This document shows positions 1-11,177 of a stretch of DNA of 64,000 nt, in pieces; within the stretch, counting starts at the first letter, position 1; each line of letters starts with the position of its first letter. The stretch spans positions 124,001-188,000 of the forward strand of contig QANZ01023311.1 in NCBI GenBank assembly GCA_003254925.1, read 5' to 3'. A program made the translations under genes and the position numbers. The DNA is from Chamaecrista fasciculata (Eukaryota > Streptophyta > Magnoliopsida > Fabales > Fabaceae). Below the pieces are notes generated by a model that searched no databases, was not told the DNA's origin, and saw only the letters and a list, made by a program, of their open reading frames with translations.

Positions 1-820
1 CCTTTTTACTCTTATTCTTTTTTTTATTTTCCTTTTTTTTTCCTCCAAAATTCGAATAGAACCTACCCTAGACAAATTTTAGCAAAAGAAATGGTAGAGG
101 TGTTGTTGGTGGGTTGGGTGTATCCATGTTTGGAAATGGCCCCATCCCACCACCCGACCCACATTGAAAGAGATTGGCATTGGGCTATTATTCACACTTT
201 TCCCACTATCTCATGTCTCGCTAATTATAGGAACCAAATACACGAAATTAAATATGACAGCAATCACAAAAACATGTTTGATTTCTAATTAAGTCACTCT
301 ATAGCTAATCCTGTTTTAATTAGTGAGTCACTTAAAATAAATAAGAAAATGTAACTTAATTAGTAAATTCTTCAGTCAATCCAAATTATTTGAAATGTCG
401 GTAACTAGTTAATTATATGGTTAGATATTAATAAAACACAAACTTACAATGAACCGGCCCATGGCCCAAATAGTATAACCATTAACCACCACACCACAGG
501 TATATGAAGCTCAAGCTTTTTCTCTTTTTAATGTCACAACCTATAAATTTGTTAAGATCAAGATTGTTAAAGCAACTCGACAGTGCTTGTGCATCATAAG
601 TAGCGCGGGCTGCAATAAGAGTACAGTGTCATAATATTAATAAAAAATGGCTCAGTAGTATATTAACGAATTGGTATATTACAAAAACGAAACTTCACAA
701 GTTTGGGGACCTACAAAATAGCTAGGAACCACTTTACGTAATAACCCTATAACAACGACTCTCAGGTATCTTATAAATAAGAGGTATTATCTGATAGCCT
801 AGATAGATTAATTAAGACAC
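1..820. other. Intergenic, no gene recognised
   Basis: AT-rich non-coding DNA. Only short chance open frames are present, without splice-linked neighbours or recognisable domains. I see no repeat with clear ends here. Confidence 0.5.
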
Positions 821-823
821 TTT

Positions 824-1948
824 GGGTCCGTTGGTAGGCTTGAAAAGGGCTTTACAATGTAATTGGGCTTGAATTTCAATATTTTCATGTGTTTGGTATG
901 GCAACTTGGACTATGTAAAGTGGGTTACAATGTAAAGGCATTTACATTACATAGGTCATTTTTCTTTACTTCATATTTGTTATGTAATCCAAGTTTACCC
1001 AGGGAATTATGGTAGAATTCTTAATTTGCCCCTCTCACTCCCATCTCATCTTCTTCCTCTTTGATGAAACCGAGCCGGCGACGGCGTACGGCGGCGGACC
1101 ACGGCAGCCTTGTGGTAATTGTGGGAAGGGCATTTTTGTCATTTTCTTTCTATATCTATTTTACTTTCCCTCCCATATAGGGATGGCAATGGTTTAGGAT
1201 ACTTAGGATATCCATCCGTATCCGTCCGAAAAAATATCTGATATCCGTCGAATACCGGATATCGGATACGGATACTGATAGTGAAAATTAAATTTTTTTT
1301 GGATATTGGACGGATACGGATATTGCCCTCGGATACCCTATATCCGTCCGGAATGAACGGATATTTAGGGTATCCGATACCCTATTACTTATTTAATTTT
1401 TATATTTTACTTTTAATTTAACATTTTATATATAAATATTTAAATTTAATTAATTATATTCATATATATTTTTTATATAATCATATTTTAGTTATTTTAT
1501 ATTTAATTTTTTATTTTAAAAGATAAATTTAAAATGTAAATAAATAATAATTTCATTTAATTATATTAGTTGGCGGATAATGGATATTGGGTACCCGATA
1601 TATATGATTTATAAAATAGGATATCCTATCCTATATCCATATTTTTTCGGATATTTCAGATATTTCGGGTATCCATCGGATATCGGATATCGAATAGGGT
1701 ACGGATACGGATATTAATTTATACGGATATGGTACGAATATTGGATAGGATAAACGGATACGGATACGGATAGTAGCAAAACCACCAGATACCCTATCCG
1801 TTACCATCCATACTTCCATACCTTTTTATACCAAATACTTTCAATCTTTATCTACTTTACATTCTCTCAACTACTTTTCTTTTTCCTGACAATTTTTACT
1901 TTGTAAAACTCTTTCCTTTACTTACCTATTTCACTACCAAACGGAGCC
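824..1948. mobile_element. PIF/Harbinger-like MITE, copy 1 (carries a nested hAT-like element)
   Basis: The element starts GGGTCCGTTGGTAGG and ends CTACCAAACGGAGCC, which are inverted repeats of each other, and is flanked by TTT on both sides (821-823 and 1949-1951). A second copy lies at 9049-9695 with the same ends and the same internal text (for example GGGAAGGGCATTTTTGTC). The 3-bp duplication and GGGNCCGTTTGG-like ends fit PIF/Harbinger elements by established family knowledge. No transposase is visible, so it is non-autonomous. About 635 bp of its length is a later insertion (1178-1812). Confidence 0.7.
1178..1812. mobile_element. hAT-like non-autonomous element nested in the Harbinger-like copy 1
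   Basis: It starts TAGGGATGGCAATGG and ends CCGTTACCATCCATA. The flanks CTCCCATA (1170-1177) and CTTCCATA (1813-1820) match at 7 of 8 bases, as expected of an 8-bp hAT target duplication. The interior carries many GGATATC/CGGATACGGATA motifs in both orientations around an AT-rich core, so the whole can fold back. No coding capacity is seen. Confidence 0.7.
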
Positions 1949-1951
1949 TTT

Positions 1952-4252
1952 ATTATTATTGTGTCAAAATATTAATTTGAGCGTCAAAGACTCGTTAAGA
2001 AACCTAACTCCCAATGATGAATGTCTTTATGCAGGACTCAAATATAGAGGGTGGAGTTCATGAACATTATCAAATATTTATGTGCTTATCATATACAACA
2101 AAATAATAAAGTGTTTGATTAAAAATGCAAATGATTTAGTGCGGTTGAGTCTCAAATTAATCTCAATCCCTAACACAACAAAATAGAAAATGAATTATCC
2201 ATCTTACTCTATATTTTGTCTTTTCTCTTTACCAAGTCTACAGGTTTAATTAGAAGTTTTCTTTTCTTACTTTCTTTTTTTCCCCCAATTCAAAGCATAT
2301 CTTGAAACGAAATCACAAAGCTAGCTAACTCGTACGCAATGGAATTTTTTTTCGGCCAAAAGTAATGGAAGATTTTGACTGATTCTATTTTTTCTTATAC
2401 AATAAATAAACCGGATGTCTTTTGTGGTTGAAGGAGCATTATTTTTTGTTACTGTAGGAGTGCACGAGAAGCTTAAAGTTTCACATAATTATAAGAGGTG
2501 CGTCCTACACGAATTATTTTTCTTTTAAGAAAACAAGCCACGTGAGAATGACGATGAATATATAATAAACAACATTTACAAAAAAAAAAGGATATATAAT
2601 AAATATCCGATTTATTATTAATCATATTGTTTATTTATTCATGAAATTAAGTGTATTAATCTTATAGTTTGTTGGAGGGTAATTAGTAAATTAGATAGGT
2701 ATAAGACCGAACATATAAAAAAAATAAATTAAATAGACACTATATATATGTATTCCAAATAGAGGATGATGTATAGAATGAATGAATGAATGAATGATGC
2801 ATACATGGGATTATGAAAAAGTGATACAATAGCAACGGTTGAAGGATGGAATTATTAAACATAAGGCGATGACTTCCAATAGACGTAATCATAACGAAAG
2901 ATTTTGTGTTAAAAAAGATGAAGTTGGAAACCATTAGCATCAAAACACATTGATTAAAAGTTAAAACCATTTTTTTTTTGTTATCAATTTTATTGTACTC
3001 AAATTGTCGTGCACGCAGTTGGGTGAAAAAAAAAAAACTAATCTCATATAATGTGATAAACTTAAATTTAAATTGTATGTACACCCAATAATTTAAACTG
3101 TTATCTTAAGAAAATCATGTGAAGTAATTTTTTTTGGTTAAAAATTTCATGTGATGTTAACTCTACCAAAAGAGGTGTATATGTGTTGTGTGAGACAATG
3201 TTCATCAGACTTTTACACGAGAGTTGAGAGCAATTTGGATTCTCTATAATATTTTAGGGGCATAGTACTGAGAGAGAAAAAAAATTAGATAGAGAGAGAA
3301 AATGTCAGTAAGACTCACTTTCTCTATCTACTTGTTTGTTTCTCTCTCAGTACTACATTTATAATGCATTATAGAGAATTTAAATTAAAGTTGAGAGAAT
3401 CCAGTTTTGTGCGGTTAGCCAAGCTTTTGTTTACCTAAAGACCAAGCTTAGTTTAAATAGTGTTGACAAGGCCAAATCATTAGGCTAAACCGGATGTTCA
3501 CATAAAAAAACAATAATATATATGATAAATTTTATATGAATAAACAATTAATTTAACGTATTCATTAAAAAAAAAATATTCATATATCATAAGTTATGTG
3601 TGATAATAAATATTTTTTATATAATAAAAGGTATTTTATAATAAAATAAATACATGCATGCATGGTAATATATATATATATATATATATATTCTAAGCTT
3701 ATTAAGTTTAAGATTTATGATAAAATTTTATACAATAAGAACCCATTTTAAAATTCCTGATTGATTAAGGAACATTCGATTGATTGTAAATATGGTCTAA
3801 TGTGAATACAATAAATTTGATGTTATTAATAAATGTTGGTTTATAATATAATTGTCAAAATGAGTCAATCTGAGTGAAGAGTTGGTTTACTACAGATTTT
3901 GACTCATTCTAAATTATTCAAGTAAGTTAAAATTATTAATGAATTATAATTTTGTTAAGTTGATGAATTGAACTGATTCACTTAACTCATAATCATTAGT
4001 TTTTATTTTTTTTTAATTCAAATTTTTTTTATCAGAAGTTATAAGATGGTGACCTAATTGTAATATATTAAAACTAATATTTAAAAAAAAAATTATAATT
4101 TATAAGATCATAATTTTTCTAAAAATTTAAAATGTAACTTTAAAAAAAGAATTGAAAACATGTGAGTTAATTCACCAACCTGCTCGACTTATCAGTCATC
4201 ACCATAAGAATTGAGTGAATCAATCCATAAAAACCATAATTCTTGATATATG
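1952..4252. other. Intergenic, AT-rich, with short simple repeats
   Basis: No gene is recognised. The stretch holds homopolymer runs, a (TA)n tract near 3669-3690 and the small inverted repeat listed separately at 3238-3395. Confidence 0.5.
3238..3395. repeat. Small imperfect inverted repeat, MITE-like
   Basis: TTCTCTATAATATTTTAGGG followed by GTACTGAGAGAGAAA at the left is mirrored at the right by TTTCTCTCTCAGTAC and ATTATAGAGAATTT. It can form a hairpin of roughly 150 bases. No clear target duplication was found, so assignment to a transposon class is open. Confidence 0.4.
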
Positions 4253-4265
4253 AAAATTTCACTAA

Positions 4266-4453
4266 ACCAACATTTATTTGGTGTAGCGGCTGGGCGAACT
4301 ACATTCTAAGGAGAGGATTCAAGTTCGATCCTTAGAGTCGATATTGTTAAGAGGGTTTTGACCATTTTGTCTCTGAGGTTTCAATGAGATTAGTCTTCGC
4401 TTAGACCGTTACACGGATAGGCCGGGGATACTCATGACTTAACAAAAAAAAAT
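4266..4453 (+). mobile_element. tRNA-derived SINE, copy 1
   Basis: A 5' tRNA-like part has a box A-like TGGTGTAGCGGCTGG and a box B-like CAAGTTCGATCCTTAG. A unique body follows, ending GTTACACGGATAGGC, then GGGGATACTCATGA and an A-rich tail. Flanks AAAATTTCACTAA (4253-4265) and AAAATTCACTAA (4454-4465) are a target duplication with one base of difference. Two more family members lie at 31593-31780 and 50817-50994. Confidence 0.8.
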
Positions 4454-4465
4454 AAAATTCACTAA

Positions 4466-6720
4466 TCCGTCTTTTGTAAGTTAAACATTTAAACAGACCA
4501 ATCAAGTGCTATTTTGATAGGTCTAGATAATAGTTCGCAGGTGTGGTTAGTAAGGAGCTGCACAATATCATAAATTCTATTGGTAAGTAATTTTACAAAT
4601 ATTCATTGAATTTGAAAGTATATCTTGATTTTGATTAGTTTGGAAAACTATTTTTTCTAAATATTTATTTATTTGTAAAGAATAAATTCAACGTTGATGC
4701 GCCAACAGCGAGGAACAAAAAGCAAGAAAGAATCAGAAGTAGATTTTACCTTGTGACCTTGTGGGTAGGCAGCGTAGGTAAAAGTTGTGGTAAAAGCCCA
4801 AAAGCACACTATATATATACTGTGTGTCTTACTTTCTTTGCTTTGGCTTGTTATTTCACTCTCACTTATAAAAGCTAGGATTGGATTCCTTGTGTAGGTG
4901 TTGTATTAATGAATTCTTTTGTATCCCTAAAAGGCAACAGAATTTTTTTGGGAACAAAGGACTTCCATATTGGCTACTTTGGGAGTTTGGACTGGGCGAA
5001 AATGACCCAACCTAAACCTATTCTACCCAACAACCTAGGATTATTTAATTTTACACGCAATGTTTAGGTTTGCAATAAGTACCTATATCCTTAATTTCAT
5101 AATGAATTATAACATATAAATATATAATGAATAAATACCCATATATATCCTTACGTAAATATGTGTTTTTTTATTTGATGAACAAGTAAACATGTACGTA
5201 TATATATTACGAGATGACAACGTATATTCAATTTTTTTTTTACCTTATTGGGTTGTACATAAGTACTCATAATGGGTGTGTAACTTGAATGTGTCAAACA
5301 AGTCTCCCATTGTTCGAAATAAGAGAAATGTAAGTGTATATATAATATAAGATGTGATATTGGAGAAATATATGGATAAGTGTAAGGTAAGCCTTGCATA
5401 CACAACTGACTATGAGAACGGAAACATAATTGAAAATTGATGATTTCTCCCCAACGCGTGAGATAAATGCCAAATTAGGTTCTTTTGAGAAGATTCTTTT
5501 ATTAATTATGTGAATGTTAATTAATATTTATTTTTAATTTTATTTCGATTAGCACAGTACACATAATCGCTATAAAAATATAACAATTAGAAAACAATTG
5601 TTCTTCTCTCTATTTTTTTAGCTTTTAGTTTGTTTTTATTGTTCTGTAAACCTCGTGTGCGACCATAATAATTTTTAAGGACAATGTCCTTAACGGCACG
5701 ACTCAAACTATTTCGGGTGTTACATTCCTAACAATTTGAAACCTAAAAAAAATAATAGTATATAATATTAGATATTAGATATAACTATTATTTAATTAAT
5801 ACTAATAGGATATTTGTTAAGCTCGATCTATGAGAGAAATAAAAAAGTAATTGAAAATATGAACTATTATTTTTAATGTTTTTTTAAAAGAAAAATTGTA
5901 AACACATGTTTTGGACTATATGTAATATGTAATTATGTATATTGAATGAGATGTTGGGTGTGAGGTGGAACATTAGCTAGCGTGTGTGACCAAATTTTAA
6001 CTGATATTGATGGATTTGATTCCTTGTTTGAAATTATCCTCTTTTTCAATATGTTAATGATCGCTGCTTACCATTGTGTCTCCCAACCAACACATAAACC
6101 TGCAATTTCCCCTCACCATGCCAAGCCTTTGACATTATTATTACCTCACATTGCATGCTCCATCATTCCCTTTATTTATTTCCCTTCAATTCTTCACTTT
6201 ATTTTAATTACCTCTCTTAATCACGCTTCACTCTTTATTTTTTCCTTATCATTAGCTTAAATTTTACATCTTAATATCTTATAATTACTCTCTTAAACTT
6301 TCACTCTCCTTGACAATTGATTGATTACGTTATTTACTACACACCCTTTCAAGTTTCAACGCCCAAAAACTAAAGTTTGACACAATTGACTACCTTTATT
6401 ATTTTTTAAGAACAAGACTGTATCTTTCCTCGATAATCACAGGGACTCTCTGTGAATTTTACCCTAGAATAAGGGTCACGTGCAAGGCACATGGAAGGGT
6501 ACCGTTAACTTTAGACCAAAAAAATCTCTGAAACCTCTTTTGTTAATGGAGCAAACCTCAGTCTCTTATTTACTACTTTTTAAACCACATGAACTCTTTG
6601 TCTAAATAGGCCAAACCACAAAGACTCTTTGTATAATTTACCTTAAATTTATTTTGATAGTGAAGAATACAGGTTTTCTTTACTAACAAAGTTGAACATA
6701 ATTGATATTAATTAATATAA
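4466..6720. other. Intergenic, no gene recognised
   Basis: AT-rich DNA. The open frames at 5151-5405 and 5982-6260 show no domain, no plausible splice partners and low-complexity composition, so I do not call them genes. Confidence 0.5.
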
Positions 6721-6999
6721 GGCTTAATTTCACTTTTGGTCCCCTAACTTTCGTAAAGGTCTCAATTTGGTCCCTTAACTTTTTTTGTTGCAATTTTGAT
6801 CACATAACTTTTGCAAAAGTCTCAATCTGGTCCCCTAACTTTTTTTGTTGCAATTTTGGTCCCCTAACTTTTGAAAACGTCTCATCGTTGGTCCCCTAAC
6901 TTGGGACCAAAAGGGGACCAATGGTGAGACGTTTTCAAAAGTTAGGGGACCAAATTAAGACCTTTGTGAAAGTTAGGGGACCAAAAGTGCACTTAAGCC
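6721..6999. mobile_element. Fold-back MULE-type MITE (GGCTNAANTNCAC family)
   Basis: Starts GGCTTAATTTCACTTTTGGT and ends ACCAAAAGTGCACTTAAGCC. Left and right halves are near-complete inverted copies, with repeated TTGGTCCCCTAACTTTT motifs. Flanks TTAATATAA (6712-6720) and TCAATATAA (7000-7008) match 8 of 9, a Mutator-type 9-bp duplication. Confidence 0.75.
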
Positions 7000-7008
7000 T
7001 CAATATAA

Positions 7009-9045
7009 TATTTTGCACTATTTCAAAAATCAAATTAGATTGAATTATGATCAGAGATCAAGATCAGTGGATGACTGGTCCTGTATTAAGAAATCTTAAA
7101 ATATAATTGTCTTGACAAAAAATAAGAAAACATCGACCAACGACTGGAAAATCAATAAAAAACTCCCAAAGATGAAGATGAGTGATCACATTGGTGTATC
7201 TTGATGATCAGAATAGAAGGGAGTGAAATGAAAGCGAAGCACGTTGTGAGTTGTGAGTTGTGAATGAATAGTGATGGTTCAGTAGATGAGAGTATCGCGG
7301 GTGGCAGTGAAACGACCAAGCATGCTGTTAGCCTTTCCCATATACACAATCCGACCATTAGTACTATTTTGGACCACAACCTCAAACTTCATTTGCCACG
7401 TGTAATGCCACTTTCTTACTCTCTTCCCTCTCTCACTCTACACAGTACAATTTTTTTCTTTTCTCAATCATGATTTCATTCATCTATTAAGATAACGATT
7501 TATATAAAAATTAATTTTATTTGAATCGAGGAGTGAACAACTTAAAACTCTTTTATGAATGTTGATTCTAGTAATCTAACTTGAGTCCTCTATAGTTCAC
7601 ACAATACAAATTAAATTCATCTTTCTAAAGGATTACACTTTTCTATTTATTAAAATGTCACTTTTGAAATAACAAGATACTAAAATATTAACGGTGCAAA
7701 AAATAAGATATCAAAGTGTCACTTTTAAAATAACATGGTATCAAAGTAAAATCAATGTATAGAACAAGATACGAAAGTGCAATTTACCATAAATTTAAAC
7801 TTCTTAACGTACCACCATATACAATTATACATAAATATATGTACTCATGAAAGAAAGAGCCGCAGAGGCATCGAGTTAATAGAAATTAAGCCTGCCACAG
7901 TGTCCAACTGGTTAGCAACTCGAGCTAAGAACACATTAATCAAATAATAATAATAATATTTTAAACCATCTGATAATTTTATAAAACTTTTAAAAAACAA
8001 AACTGTGCAATTACTCCCCCGCACACACATATTCCTTTAGTACCGAGGTGTTTTACTATTTCAAATTTTCAATTCTATATGATATATGACGAAAAAAAAG
8101 AGATAGAGAGAGAAAAGAATGATAGTGATCGATGATCTGAACCGGTAGAGAGAGAGAGAGAGGGGGCAGCATGTCTGTTAAAGCGAAGATGTTAAAAAAA
8201 GGAACCAAATAGCATATATATATATACATATCTCTCTCTATATATATATATGGGTTTATGCATGTATGTATATACATATATTTGTGTGTGTGCATATATA
8301 CTTTGGGAGCTAGTGGGAAGAAGTGGGAACCTTAGTGGAAACACTTCATTGATTACCTTTCTTTTACAGCCTTTAATAATCTATATAATTAATTATAGCG
8401 GAAAGTGACCATCTATCGACAAATGTTCAGCTTTACTGAATAAATAAATATCTCTGATTACTAATAAATATTAAAAGGAGAAAAAAAGTAAGACAATCAA
8501 GAATATGGAAGATGATGGATTCCTCCTATTGACTGCTACTTTTCACATACCATATTATACATACATTAATCAATTCCTCGTTTGAGTGGCCATCATCCTC
8601 TACAACTAGGATATCCACTCCATGATCTTAACCATCATTATATTTTTTCATAATATAGCCTTTAATTTGCAGGATCCATTTACTTCACACACGCAAGCTT
8701 TAAATTTAATTAGCTGAATCAAACTCCAAACCTTATTTCTCAAAGTATGATATGTGAGTATATATATATAGTGCGGTATCCGACGCTCCCACATTTGTAT
8801 TTAAAATAAGTGAAAGAGAAATGCAGCGATTCTTTGCGTTTTTTTTTATTGGGAAAAACAAGAGAAAATAATTTGGCTCTAGTAGAGCAATAATGATTAC
8901 CCATTTAATGGCCAAGATTAAAAAGGGGAAAAAGGTGAGGTCCGTGTACGGATTTGCAATGATGAAATGTGAGTAGTAGAAAATTCCTAAATAGAAAAAG
9001 TAATATATATATATATATATATACCGTAAGAGAAAAAAAAAATAC
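7009..9045. other. Intergenic, with a truncated MULE-type fragment
   Basis: No gene is recognised. The overlapping frames at 7152-7473 have slightly less biased composition than their surroundings but no domain I know. (TA)n and (GA)n tracts occur near 8145-8290 and 9003-9023. A partial repeat at about 7655-7792 is listed separately. Confidence 0.45.
7655..7792. mobile_element. Truncated right half of a GGGTAAATT-family MULE-type MITE
   Basis: The phrases GTCACTTTTGAAATAACA, GTATCAAAGTAAAATCAATG and the terminal GTGCAATTTACC match the right arm of the complete elements at 13941-14268 and 32056-32434. The left arm is absent, so this is a remnant. Confidence 0.55.
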
Positions 9046-9048
9046 TGA

Positions 9049-9695
9049 GGGTCCGTTTGCTAGGGTGTAAAGTGGGGTATGTAAAATAAAGGCATGAATT
9101 TCAATACTTTCAGATGTTTGGTATGACAATTTGAGCTATGTAAAGTGGATTACAATGTAAAGGCATTTACATTATATAGGTCATTTTTCTTTACTTCACA
9201 TTTCTGATGTAATCCAAATTTACCTGGGGAATTATGGTAGAATTCCTAATTTGTCCCTCTCACTCTCATCTCATTTTCTTCCACCACCACCCACCACCAC
9301 CACCACCACCGTCGCCACCACCACCACCACCCACCACCACCACCGCCGCCACCACCCACCACCACCACCACCACCCGCCACCACCACCACCACCACTCGC
9401 CACCACCCAACACCACCACCCACCAATTTTTTTTTTAAGATTTAGGTTAGGGACCTTTTTGTATATAAAGAGGGACCTTTTTGTAAATAAAAAAGTAATT
9501 TTGTAGCGATTGTGGGAAGGGCATTTTTGTCATTTTCTTTTTATATCTATTTTACTTTCCCTCCCTTAACTTTTTATACCAAACACATTAAATCTTTATA
9601 TATTTTACATTCCCTCAACTACTTTGCTTTCCCTCATAATTTTTTTATTATAAAATACTTTACTTTACATACTTATTTAGGTACCAAACGGAACC
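9049..9695. mobile_element. PIF/Harbinger-like MITE, copy 2, with an internal (CCA)n tract
   Basis: Ends GGGTCCGTTTGCTAGG and ACCAAACGGAACC are inverted repeats, flanked by TGA on both sides (9046-9048, 9696-9698). Most of the interior matches the copy at 824-1948. Where copy 1 has a GC-rich stretch (about 1061-1110), this copy has an imperfect CCA/CCG tandem array (about 9281-9424). The poly-proline and poly-histidine frames there are products of that array, not genes. Confidence 0.75.
9281..9424 (+). repeat. (CCA)n imperfect microsatellite
   Basis: About 140 bases made almost only of CAC/CCA triplets with scattered CCG and CGC. It lies inside the Harbinger-like copy 2. Confidence 0.9.
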
Positions 9696-10526
9696 TGAGT
9701 AATATGTTAGTGTATATATGGTGTACTGAAGAAGATAAAATATAAGAAAAGAAGGGTAAATTTTTTTTTTAAAGAAATTAAAGTAGTATAGTATAGGGTG
9801 GGGCAGTTTGGAAATGTGAGGTTTAGGCTTTTGATGGGCACGGGGGTAGCCACACCCCTCGTGCGTGCTATCTATCATCAATGGCGGCTCACTGTATCAT
9901 CATGCTTCACTCACAAACTCTTATTTCCACTCCATTGTTCTTTAATTTTATTTGTAAACGCAATAATATAATCAATATTCTATACTACCATGAAAACGTC
10001 AATACATTACATTCAAATCTTTGGCTGATCATTCAATATCATCACCTCCTTGCAGAGTCAATTGCTTGTCTCTAACTTGCAATTTGACAATAACTTTTAC
10101 TCAACTTTGAGATCCTCCTAATTTTCTTTGAGGATATATTACAACCTCACGTTAACTGTCTTTTTACTTCTAGCTCATATGTTATTATATATAAATGCTC
10201 ACCTTTATTGGTTTTTAATTTTTTTATGATCATAAAACATTCTTTATCTATCTATTTAATGGTTCATGCATGTAAGATATAATTTATAAAAAATAGAGTA
10301 ATTATAAGTATAAGTAATAATTTTGATTATTTAATTACACAAATTATAATTTAACTAAAATTTCAGCTTTTTTGTTTCTTTTTACATATATTCTCTATCA
10401 TATATACGGACAATTTTAATTGAAATTTTATCCAATATTAAATGTAAACATCTCTTTTAATGGCCATTCAATTAAACACAAATTTAATGTATTGTAACCG
10501 ATAACTTAGTTGGGACACAATTTTTA

Positions 10527-10839
10527 GGGAGTTGATTCTCTCTCTTTAACCCCCTTCTCATTTTCTCTACTTTTTATTTAATCTAAACTATTAAAACTCT
10601 TGCGTTAAAAAAAAACTATTAAAATTCTATCCAATGATCTATATGAAGTCTAAGTTTCCTTTAAAAAACTGTCTTTTTTTATAAAAAAAACTCCTCCAAA
10701 ATTAAATGTAAAATTTAATATTTAATAAATATTTTAATCAATAAAAATTATAACAGTCATTAAATAAAATTTTAATAGTTTAGATTGAAAAGGAAAAAGA
10801 AAAAGGGAGAGAGAGTTAAAGGGAGAGGATCTACTCCGC
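10527..10839. mobile_element. MITE-like inverted repeat
   Basis: The left arm GTTGATTCTCTCTCTTTAAC and AATCTAAACTATTAAAA is mirrored by TTTTAATAGTTTAGATT and GTTAAAGGGAGAGGATCTAC on the right. The arms are imperfect and no convincing target duplication was seen, so the class is unknown. Confidence 0.5.
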
Positions 10840-11097
10840 AATCTCTAGTGATCATATTTATTTGAAAATTGACATTGAATTAAGTGACAAATGAACCCAT
10901 GCACATAATACACACAATTACAAGCTGGTTAATAAGTGGAGAGTGGTAATGCGGGAGACAAGCAAAAAACATGACGAGGGGTAGAAACAGTTGAGATAAC
11001 GTCTTTTAAGGATGAGCATGGGCCCCATATCTATCTATCTACTTCATCAATTCAATTCCTCTATTACGCATTATATTCCTTCACTCTGCTTTTCCAC

Positions 11098-11108
11098 TAT
11101 ATATATAT
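11098..11108 (+). promoter_or_regulatory. Probable TATA box of WAT1
   Basis: TATATATATAT lies about 70 bases before the ATG at 11178, followed by a C/T-rich leader, the usual layout of a plant core promoter. Confidence 0.45.
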
Positions 11109-11177
11109 CCCCACTCTTTCTTCTTCTTTTCACTTCACTTCACTAGTTAGCCAGATTATTGAAGAAGAATCATAATA

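Larger units (their letters stand above)
9699..11177. other. Intergenic region and WAT1 upstream sequence
   Basis: No gene is recognised. It contains a MITE-like inverted repeat at about 10527-10839 (separate entry). The last few hundred bases are the probable WAT1 promoter. Confidence 0.5.

Noticed and set aside
4281-4345. A functional tRNA gene suggested by box A/B-like motifs
   Set aside because: No cloverleaf can be formed. The context, with tail and target duplications, is a SINE.
7152-7473. A small gene on either strand
   Set aside because: Two overlapping frames on opposite strands, no recognised domain and no splice-linked neighbours. Kept only as unexplained intergenic sequence.
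9234-9506. Poly-proline and poly-histidine open frames
   Set aside because: They are translations of the (CCA)n array inside a Harbinger-like MITE, in several frames at once, with no promoter or domain.
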